DNA of 9,263 nt from Cytophagaceae bacterium (GTDB taxonomy: Bacteria; Bacteroidota; Bacteroidia; Cytophagales; Flexibacteraceae), in contig CANHWS010000127.1 in NCBI GenBank assembly GCA_947464365.1, positions 1-9,263 on the forward strand. Direction: 5' to 3'. Below, piece by piece: positions 1 through 6,063 of this stretch. A model generated the notes under the pieces. That model saw nothing but the letters and a program-made list of their open reading frames with translations, was not told where the DNA came from and ran no database searches. The stretch's first letter is position 1. Every line of letters starts with the position of its first letter. Position numbers and translations under genes: made by a program.

Positions 1-97
1 CGTCATTCGGGTCACGATTTCCGAGATCAGCGATGGGTATCGTGCCTACCGAATTTTCAAGGTTCGGTCTAAGGCCCCTTCCCTGACCACTAGCTAG
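1..97 (+). CDS. AI-2E family transporter, 3' end only (tandem paralogue of the next gene)
   Basis: An open frame enters from the left edge (codons in phase from position 2) and stops at TAG 95-97, giving 31 C-terminal residues. The peptide contains SEISDGYRAYRIFKVR. The tail of the complete permease downstream contains SEIISGYRDYRVFKVR. The two also share PSL close to the stop, and both stretches occupy the same place relative to their stops. I therefore infer that this is the end of a second AI-2E/PerM-type membrane permease, directly upstream of and in the same direction as its paralogue, with about 157 bp between them. The residues seen are the charged cytoplasmic tail after the last membrane segment. 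The catalytic or transport part is outside the window, so whether the gene is intact cannot be judged. The assignment rests only on similarity to the neighbour. Confidence 0.75.
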   Translation, partial: VIRVTISEISDGYRAYRIFKVRSKAPSLTTS

Positions 98-254
98 AAA
101 AAACTACTTCCAAGCCAACAATTGTACAAGACAGAAAATCTAGTCAGGCTTCCATGGCTTAACACCAGGATATAAGCAACTGGCTATCAACTAATTGTTG
201 ATTATTTATTCTGGCCCACTAATTGGGCACAATTATGGCCACAATGTCAGCCGA

Positions 255-1409
255 ATGTTGGGATGGATCCTCTCCCGACCTAATCTGATCATCATGGGCT
301 ATCGGTTCTTTATTCTTGTTTTCGCTTTTTTGCTTGGCCTAGGCCTTATTGGCTACATCTTTACCGATGTCCTGATCTATTTGCTAAGTGCCGTTGTGCT
401 CAGCAGTATCCTGAAACCAGGTGTCAATATGCTCTGTCACCTCGAGCTTTATGGTCATCGGCTTCCACGTTGGTTAGCTGTCACCACCATGATGATCGGG
501 ATTCTGACTGGCATCACTTATGGCCTCACAACCGCCGTACCATTACTGATAAACCAAGTCACTGACATCAGCAAAGCAGATGTTACTGCACTAGTCAACC
601 GGATCAACAAACCCATTATGCGGATAGAAGCCTCGCTCAGCAATGGTGGTTTTGTGGACATCAAACCAGGTTTTGCCAAAAGTTACCTCAAAGAGCTCAG
701 TAGCCTCGATCTCAAGAAAGGTGACATAGCTCACTTTATCGATAACATCATTAACCTCACGAGCTCGGCCATGGTAACCCTTTTGGCTGTCAGCTTCATG
801 ACCTTTTTCCTGCTACTTGATCCTAGTCTGCTCAAAAGGGCATTTCTCCAGATCGTGCCCAACAACTTCTTTGAGCTTACGATCACTACTTTCTATAAGA
901 TAGAGCAGCTCTTATCGGGCTACCTGATTGGCCTTGCAAGCCAAATGGTCGTCATTTTTACCCTATCCCTGATTGGCTTTTGGCTCATTGGCTTGCAATA
1001 CTTCGTCACGATTGCACTTTTTGCGGCCATCATCAACATCATCCCCTACTTTGGTCCTCTGCTCAGTAACGGAACAGCCCTGATAGTAGGACTTGCAACC
1101 ATGCCCGGAATTACGTCAGATGATTATCCATATTATGGTGCCCAAATCTTGGGAGTGGGACTATTTGTCCACCTAGCAGACAACATCGTTATAGAACCCT
1201 TCATTTTCAGCCGAAGCCTAAAGGCACACCCGCTCGAGATTTTCATTGCTATATTTGCGGGAAGTTCGGTAGGCGGGCTAATCGGCATGGTTGCGGCATT
1301 GCCTGTCTATACCATTTTGCGCTCTGCTTCATCCGAGATCATTAGCGGATATCGTGACTACCGCGTTTTCAAGGTCCGGCCTAGGCTTCCGTCTTTGCCG
1401 AGCACCTAA
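255..1409 (+). CDS. AI-2E family transporter (PerM-like membrane permease)
   Basis: Polytopic inner-membrane protein of the AI-2E transporter family (PF01594), whose members include autoinducer-2 exporters and ion antiporters. The substrate here is unknown. Numbering from ATG 255 (384 aa), hydrophobic segments lie near residues 17-34, 37-55, 74-94, 168-188, 223-243, 246-270, 295-310 and 327-356, with a soluble region at about 100-165. Family hallmarks are NIIPYFGPLL (261-270), the DN pair at 309-310 followed by EPFIFSR, and KAHPLEIFI (about 323-331) before a Gly-rich last hairpin. The KAHPLEIFI form is one I associate with Bacteroidota members. The start is uncertain: the longest frame opens at TTG 195, and ATG 255 and ATG 294 are in phase. 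I chose 255 because it leaves a normal-length cytoplasmic N-terminus and avoids a TTG start. No clear ribosome site decides it. ychF follows after 44 bp. Confidence 0.85.
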   Translation: MLGWILSRPNLIIMGYRFFILVFAFLLGLGLIGYIFTDVLIYLLSAVVLSSILKPGVNMLCHLELYGHRLPRWLAVTTMMIGILTGITYGLTTAVPLLINQVTDISKADVTALVNRINKPIMRIEASLSNGGFVDIKPGFAKSYLKELSSLDLKKGDIAHFIDNIINLTSSAMVTLLAVSFMTFFLLLDPSLLKRAFLQIVPNNFFELTITTFYKIEQLLSGYLIGLASQMVVIFTLSLIGFWLIGLQYFVTIALFAAIINIIPYFGPLLSNGTALIVGLATMPGITSDDYPYYGAQILGVGLFVHLADNIVIEPFIFSRSLKAHPLEIFIAIFAGSSVGGLIGMVAALPVYTILRSASSEIISGYRDYRVFKVRPRLPSLPST

Positions 1410-1453
1410 GTCATATCTTAAGTACACAACACAATCACCCTAAAACCATCCAG

Positions 1454-2551
1454 ATGGCTTTACAATGCGGTATCGTCGGCCTACCAAACGTAGGTAAATC
1501 GACCCTATTTAACGCACTTTCTAACGCAAAAGCCGAAGCTGCCAACTATCCTTTTTGCACTATTGAACCCAACGTTGGGGTCATCACCGTGCCTGACGAA
1601 CGCCTTGCAGTGCTCGAAAAACTGGTCAGCCCACAGCGTGTTTTGCCTGCCGTCATCGAGTTTGTGGACATTGCGGGGCTTGTCAAAGGTGCCAGCAAAG
1701 GCGAAGGTCTAGGCAATAAATTTTTGGCCAACATCCGCGAGGTCGATGCCATCATCCATGTCATTAGGTGTTTTCATGACGACAACATCATCCACGTTGC
1801 TGGCGGAGTGGACCCTGAGTTTGACAAAGAAGTTATCGACACGGAGCTTCAGCTTAAGGATCTAGAGTCAGTCGAAAAGAAAATCAGCAAGATCGAGCGC
1901 CAAGCCAAAAGCGGCGACGCCAAAGCCCGCAAGGAGCTAGATGTCCTGCTAACCTACCAGGCTGCCCTGAAGGATGGCAAGAATGCCCGTAGTGTAGACT
2001 ACACCAAAGAAGAAAAAGAACCCATTGCAGACCTTTTCCTCTTGACAGACAAACCTGTTATCTATGTCGCTAATGTGGACGAGGGTAGCCTCAATACCGG
2101 CAACAAATACACCGAAGCTCTAGCCAAAATCATTGCCCCAGAGCGTGCCCAGATGGTACTGGTTTCGGCAGCACTAGAGGCCCAGATCGCTGAGCTCACC
2201 GACGAGGAAGAAAAAGCCATGTTCCTGGCTGAGTACGGCCTTACCGAAAGTGGACTCAACCGCCTGATCAAGGCTAGTTATAGCCTCTTGAACCTAATCA
2301 CCTACTTCACTGCAGGTGTGCAAGAGGTCCGGGCCTGGACTATCCAAAAAGGTTGGAAAGCCCCTGCAGCTGCAGGTGTCATCCATACCGACTTCGAGCG
2401 TGGTTTTATCAAGGCTGAGGTTATCCACTATGCCGACTACGAGCAATACAAATCTGAAGCAGCCTGCCGCGAAGCTGGCAAACTCGGCATAGAAGGCAAG
2501 GAATACGTCGTCCAAGATGGTGATGTGATGCACTTTAGGTTCAACGTCTAA
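1454..2551 (+). CDS. ychF: Redox-regulated P-loop ATPase/GTPase YchF (Obg family, OLA1 homologue)
   Basis: Cytoplasmic TRAFAC-class P-loop nucleotidase that associates with ribosomes and is found in nearly all bacteria. The 365 aa length is normal for the family (E. coli 363). The P-loop GLPNVGKST is at residues 9-17, switch-region TIEPNVGV at 36-43 and the G3 motif DIAGLVKGAS at 72-81, followed by the characteristic GEGLGNKFL. In place of the NKxD G4 motif there is NVDE (207-210), the substitution known to let YchF/OLA1 proteins bind ATP in preference to GTP. A coiled-coil helical insert spans about 125-190. The C-terminal TGS domain (about 280-365) includes FTAGVQEVRAW and HTDFERGFIKAEV. 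ATG 1454 is preceded by CCTAAAACC, an A-rich leader. It stands 44 bp after the permease, with no visible promoter in that gap, and is closed by a hairpin terminator. Confidence 0.98.
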   Translation: MALQCGIVGLPNVGKSTLFNALSNAKAEAANYPFCTIEPNVGVITVPDERLAVLEKLVSPQRVLPAVIEFVDIAGLVKGASKGEGLGNKFLANIREVDAIIHVIRCFHDDNIIHVAGGVDPEFDKEVIDTELQLKDLESVEKKISKIERQAKSGDAKARKELDVLLTYQAALKDGKNARSVDYTKEEKEPIADLFLLTDKPVIYVANVDEGSLNTGNKYTEALAKIIAPERAQMVLVSAALEAQIAELTDEEEKAMFLAEYGLTESGLNRLIKASYSLLNLITYFTAGVQEVRAWTIQKGWKAPAAAGVIHTDFERGFIKAEVIHYADYEQYKSEAACREAGKLGIEGKEYVVQDGDVMHFRFNV

Positions 2552-2583
2552 TACATCACCTTGCCCTGTGCTGCTAAACACAC

Positions 2584-2622
2584 AAAAGGCCACTAGGGGT
2601 AAACCTAATGGCCTTTTTGTTT
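2584..2622 (+). terminator. Rho-independent terminator after ychF, probably bidirectional
   Basis: Arms 2584-2597 (AAAAGGCCACTAGG) and 2604-2617 (CCTAATGGCCTTTT) pair over 14 bp with a single C/A mismatch around a 6-nt loop (GGTAAA). The 3' arm runs into TTTTTGTTT (2614-2622). It lies 32 bp after the ychF stop and 46 bp before the stop of the convergent ATL gene. Read on the minus strand, the arm also ends in TTTTG, so it could stop transcripts from both sides. Confidence 0.9.
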
Positions 2623-2668
2623 CTTGTACCCTATTGTTTAGGATTCTGATAATTGCTACCTCATTACC

Positions 2669-3136
2669 CTAGCCAAGGGCAACTTTTAACTTTTTACTCC
2701 TCCCCGTAGCCACCAAGCGGACACCTTCAGCTTCCAGCAATTGAGCTTGCAGCTCGGTCTGGCCAAGGTCTCCGTGGGGGAATTTAGGGTTGAGGCTACC
2801 GTCAGACTTTACTAGTCGCCACCAAGGTGCCGATACCGGCAAACCATTGGCTTGTTCGTAAGCTGAAGCCTCTGCAACTACCCTTGCAAAAATCCCACTA
2901 GTGAGGGGGCATGCAAAATCAGCATCAGCACGTGCAGCCAAATGCGACCGCAACTGATCCATCGTCCTGACCTCACCTTCAGGAATTGTTTTGACATAAT
3001 CCTCCACCCAAAGTGGCGAAGCGATCAGCATCCTACCTTGTCCAAATGATGCTGGCAAGTCTGTACCAACATCTTTAACTTCTGGAGTCGGGCCATGTTC
3101 TAATTTATAGCGATAGTGTTTAGCTGGTTTCGGCAT
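2669..3136 (-). CDS. Alkyltransferase-like protein (MGMT/Ada DNA-binding fold, no acceptor cysteine)
   Basis: A 155 aa protein with the C-terminal DNA-binding domain of O6-alkylguanine-DNA alkyltransferases. Where active enzymes have PCHRV, this one has PWWRLV (residues 104-109) followed by KSDGSL, which matches the xSDGSLGG stretch after the active site. The Cys is therefore Trp and the next His is also Trp. ATL proteins such as E. coli YbaZ and S. pombe Atl1 carry PWHR there: they bind alkylated guanine without repairing it and flag it for nucleotide excision repair. The helix ARVVAEA (84-90) corresponds to the recognition helix, with R85 a candidate arginine finger. EAEGVRL (about 135-141) matches the tail after the binding site. 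An insert containing ACPLTSGIF (75-83) and an N-terminal extension of about 35 residues depart from the short ATLs. ATG at 3136 is the only sensible start. It is convergent with ychF and divergent from the M3 peptidase gene. DNA-damage signalling is inferred. Confidence 0.82.
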   Translation of the reverse strand: MPKPAKHYRYKLEHGPTPEVKDVGTDLPASFGQGRMLIASPLWVEDYVKTIPEGEVRTMDQLRSHLAARADADFACPLTSGIFARVVAEASAYEQANGLPVSAPWWRLVKSDGSLNPKFPHGDLGQTELQAQLLEAEGVRLVATGRSKKLKVALG

Positions 3137-3333
3137 GATTAGCTTGGCGGTTGATTGTGGGACCTAAGTTATTGTAGCAAAAGCAATCCCGATGCGTGCT
3201 GCCAATTTAATGCTGGGAAACCCCGCTGTCAAGGCCACATTATTTCCTGACACTATTTTTTCGGGATGGTCCCAATTTTTACAGCCTTGGGTATCCGGAA
3301 ATGCCCTGTTGATTTCAATCAGGAAAAGACTAC

Positions 3334-3365
3334 TTGCAAACCCATAGGTGTTAGAGGTAGATTTG
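3334..3365 (+). promoter_or_regulatory. Candidate Bacteroidota-type promoter for the M3 peptidase operon
   Basis: TTG at 3334-3336 is followed after 21 nt by TAGATTTG (3358-3365), an exact fit to the -7 element TAnnTTTG. The spacing lies in the TTG-N17-23-TAnnTTTG range described for Flavobacterium. Transcription would begin near 3370 and leave a leader of about 38 nt before ATG 3408. It lies in the 271 bp divergent gap (3137-3407), which otherwise shows no ORF, RNA gene or strong hairpin. I found no equally good element facing the ATL gene. Confidence 0.55.
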
Positions 3366-3407
3366 CCGCTATAAGCTCAAATTCCTTGTGGCAATCAAGC
3401 ACCCGTT

Positions 3408-5177
3408 ATGGCTGCTCGAATTGCCTTTAAACCTAAGACTTCCATTATAGTGGCCCTAAACGCACCCTCCATCCTATCGCGCCCCGAAAGGCACTTTTTG
3501 CCAAATGACTTTACCCTCAAGGATTGGGCTGGGCTAGATCCGCTGTTCCGTGACTTAGCAGATAGGCCCATTGGCTCAGTACAAGACCTTAAGCAATGGA
3601 TTGCAGACCGCAGCGAGCTAGAAAGCCTTCTTGAGGAAGAAATGGGCTGGCGTTACATCAGGATGACCTGCGATACTAGTAATGAATCGCATGCGGAGGC
3701 GTTTAACTTTTTTGTCACCGAAATTGAGCCCAATGTTGCGCCCTATAATGATGCCTTCAACCACAAGTACTATGATAGCCCTTATCGGGCAGAAATCAGT
3801 CAGGAACCTGGCATCAATATCCTGAACAAGGGTATTGAGGGGCAACTCAGGATATATCGGGAAGAAAACATCCCCTTGTTTACCGAGATCCAGCAGAAAC
3901 AACAGCAGTTCAGTGCCATAGCAGGAGCTATGAATGTCGTCCTTGATGGACAAGAACTGACGCTTCAGCAAGCCAGCACACGGTTGCAGGAGCCAGATCG
4001 TGCCCTTAGAGAGCGGGTTTGGCACCTAGTCCAGAACCGTCGAGCCAAGGATAGGGATGCACTTAACACCCTGTACACCGAACTTATCCAGCTGCGGCAC
4101 CAGGTGGCTGTCAATGCGGGCTTTGCCAACTTCCGCGACTATATGTTTGTGTCCATGGGGCGACACGACTACACCCCAGCCGACTGCTTTACCTTCCATG
4201 ATGCAGTATCATCGGCCGTGGTCCCACTAGAGCGGCAGATGGTAGCCGAGCGAAAATCCACCATGGGTTTGGATGCCCTCAAGCCATGGGATCTGACAGT
4301 CGATCCTTTAGGACGGCCTGCCCAAATTGCCTTTAATGGTGGAGAAGATCTATTGGCCAAAACGATTGATACTTTTGAGGCCCTCAAGCCTGAAATGGCG
4401 GACTACCTCAGGACAATGAAAATGATGGGGCACCTCGACCTTGAAAGCCGAAAGGGCAAGGCACCAGGTGGATATAACTACCCACTTGACGAAATCGGGG
4501 TGCCGTTTATTTTCATGAACGCTACTAGCACCGTGCGGGATATGGTAACCATGCTACACGAAGGTGGCCATGCGGTACATTCATTCGTAACCCGTACCCT
4601 ACCGCTTAATACCTTTAAGCACACCCCAAGTGAGGTCGCTGAGCTAGCAAGCATGAGCATGGAGTTATTGTCTTTGGATCAGTGGTACCGTTTTTTTCCA
4701 GACCCTTCCGAGTGCCGTAGGGCCAAACGCGAGCACCTTGAGCAGATCCTTGAAACCTTGCCATGGGTTGCCTGCATCGACGCCTTCCAGCATTGGGTTT
4801 ACGAAAACCCCAACCATAACCTTGCCGAGCGTGAGGCAAACTGGCTCCGCATCTACCAACAGTTCAGCCCTGACGTTGTAGACTGGACTGGTATCGAAGA
4901 CGTAAAGGCCCATATATGGCAAAAACAACTTCACCTATTTGAGGTGCCGTTTTACTACATCGAATACGGAATGGCACAGTTAGGGGCAGTTGCCGTTTGG
5001 CGTAACTACAAGCAAAACCCCGAACTAGCCATCGAACAGTATTTGGCAGCACTTCGCTTAGGCTATACTGCCTCCATTGGCGAGATCTATCAGGCCGCTG
5101 GCATCAAGTTTGACTTCGGCGCTGACTACATCAAGAGCCTAATGGCCTTTGTGCAGGCTGAACTTGACGAACTTTAG
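3408..5177 (+). CDS. M3 family oligoendopeptidase (PepF-type zinc metallopeptidase)
   Basis: Cytoplasmic zinc peptidase that cuts short oligopeptides (589 aa, the usual M3/PepF size). The zinc-binding HExxH is HEGGH at residues 384-388, with H384 and H388 as ligands and E385 as catalytic base. The third ligand is most likely E412 in PSEVAELASMSMELL. FYYIEYGMAQLGA (515-527) is the conserved C-terminal block that lines the active site. The N-terminal helical part includes WRYIRMTCDT (81-90), FNFFVTEIEP (99-108) and ELTLQQAS (183-190), as in Bacteroidota members. ATG 3408 gives roughly 25 residues before ERHFLPNDF, where I would expect family members to begin. A GTG at 3450 is an alternative, and the next Met (79) is too late. 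There is no signal peptide. It heads a tight plus-strand run, with the next gene 14 bp away, and has a promoter candidate upstream. Confidence 0.95.
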   Translation: MAARIAFKPKTSIIVALNAPSILSRPERHFLPNDFTLKDWAGLDPLFRDLADRPIGSVQDLKQWIADRSELESLLEEEMGWRYIRMTCDTSNESHAEAFNFFVTEIEPNVAPYNDAFNHKYYDSPYRAEISQEPGINILNKGIEGQLRIYREENIPLFTEIQQKQQQFSAIAGAMNVVLDGQELTLQQASTRLQEPDRALRERVWHLVQNRRAKDRDALNTLYTELIQLRHQVAVNAGFANFRDYMFVSMGRHDYTPADCFTFHDAVSSAVVPLERQMVAERKSTMGLDALKPWDLTVDPLGRPAQIAFNGGEDLLAKTIDTFEALKPEMADYLRTMKMMGHLDLESRKGKAPGGYNYPLDEIGVPFIFMNATSTVRDMVTMLHEGGHAVHSFVTRTLPLNTFKHTPSEVAELASMSMELLSLDQWYRFFPDPSECRRAKREHLEQILETLPWVACIDAFQHWVYENPNHNLAEREANWLRIYQQFSPDVVDWTGIEDVKAHIWQKQLHLFEVPFYYIEYGMAQLGAVAVWRNYKQNPELAIEQYLAALRLGYTASIGEIYQAAGIKFDFGADYIKSLMAFVQAELDEL

Positions 5178-5191
5178 TCGGCAAGATCAAG

Positions 5192-6040
5192 ATGGGAATT
5201 GTCCTAACTTTTGATGCCGACATCGACCAATGCTTATTGCTGGATGATCAAGAACACCTTGTGCTTTTCCTGAAAAGACATCAAGAGCGAAGTGGCAATC
5301 TGCTGACAATAAAGATTAGAGATGGTCAGATTATCAGTGATGCGGAGAGTGCTTGGTCTGGCAACACATCGGGTGAACTTGGCAAGCAGGTAAGCAAAGA
5401 CCCTGCTCAATTACTATATAAGCTCCAGCTAGTATATCAGCATAAGGACATCGGTCTCTTCAGCACATTTGCCAACACCCAATGGCCACAATATGAGCAC
5501 CTTACGGCCTTTGACCTCTTGACACTCAACCCTATTTGGAACCTTCCTGAAGTCCGGCTTGTTGACTCAATGGGTCCCCACATCCAGATGGAGCCCATCA
5601 ATCCAGATCGCAACGCCCCCCCATGTTGGGTAGACCTCAAAACTTACCAAACTGTTTCAGTTACAGCTATTGCCAAGGCTTTTGATATTGATAAAGCAAA
5701 AACCGAATCAGGTAAGGGATGGATTCAGTTTGATACCTACCAACCACAAGATCCGTACTATAGCAGCTTCGGTACCATACTGGCCCAATTCGACCTTGCT
5801 TCACCCAAAGGGAATTGCTCTTACCTTGAACTAAAGGACCAAATCTGGATGGCCTATGTTGACACCGATGACACTTTACACAGTATAAGTTTCAAACAAA
5901 TCAATGCGCAAATAGTCTCGCATCAGAAGCAGGCATTAGTTGATCTTTCATCAGGTAACCTTGTAGTAAGTATTGCTAATGATGTGTCGAAATTGGTGGC
6001 GATAATTGACCACAACTTGTTAGTTTTGGTCACGCTTTAG
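5192..6040 (+). CDS. Conserved-type hypothetical protein, possibly DUF4905-like
   Basis: I do not firmly recognise this 282 aa protein. It has no signal peptide and no membrane segment, so it is probably cytoplasmic. The composition is beta-rich, with recurring short strands that end in Trp or 'D-L-x-T' turns: TAFDLLTLNPIWNLPEVRL (about 104-122) and CWVDLKTYQ (about 145-153). This resembles a small WD/PQQ-like or beta-propeller fragment. The layout (an IKIRDG-type strand, then a 'WP..EHLTAFDLLTLNPIW' segment) reminds me of DUF4905, a Bacteroidota family of about 250 aa and unknown function, but this is from memory. It sits 14 bp after the M3 peptidase gene and 23 bp before the secreted hydrolase, so it is probably co-transcribed with both. 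ATG 5192 is preceded by GGCAAGATCAAG, a purine-rich leader. Confidence 0.8.
   Translation: MGIVLTFDADIDQCLLLDDQEHLVLFLKRHQERSGNLLTIKIRDGQIISDAESAWSGNTSGELGKQVSKDPAQLLYKLQLVYQHKDIGLFSTFANTQWPQYEHLTAFDLLTLNPIWNLPEVRLVDSMGPHIQMEPINPDRNAPPCWVDLKTYQTVSVTAIAKAFDIDKAKTESGKGWIQFDTYQPQDPYYSSFGTILAQFDLASPKGNCSYLELKDQIWMAYVDTDDTLHSISFKQINAQIVSHQKQALVDLSSGNLVVSIANDVSKLVAIIDHNLLVLVTL
6008..6031 (+). other. Hairpin at the 3' end of the hypothetical gene
   Basis: Arms GACCACAAC (6008-6016) and GTTTTGGTC (6023-6031) pair over 9 bp with one mismatch and a 6-nt loop (TTGTTA), ending 9 bp before the stop codon's last base. No T-tract follows, so it is not a classical terminator. It could be a processing or RNA-stability element between two operon genes, or chance. 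Confidence 0.25.
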
Positions 6041-6063
6041 AAACAGTACACACACCGAATACC

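Noticed and set aside
116..200. CAACAATT (116-123) and AATTGTTG (193-200) inverted pair, and GCCCA/TGGGC (214-228), between the two permease genes
   Set aside because: Arms of 8 and 5 bp are too short or too far apart, and no T-tract follows. Not enough for a terminator or an operator call.
2294..2593. 99 aa minus-strand open frame over the end of ychF
   Set aside because: It overlaps the conserved TGS domain and runs into the terminator. No recognisable protein features.
3262..3282. GGGATGGTCCC followed by AATTTTTA as a terminator
   Set aside because: The stem is only 4 bp with a 3-nt loop, and no gene ends upstream of it.
3305..3323. Imperfect inverted repeat CCTGTTG / CAATCAGG as an operator
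   Set aside because: Short arms with a bulge and no second copy; within chance expectation for a 271 bp gap.
3618..4025. 135 aa minus-strand open frame inside the M3 peptidase gene
   Set aside because: It is fully antisense to strongly conserved peptidase sequence and shows no domain or independent spacing. It is a chance reading frame.
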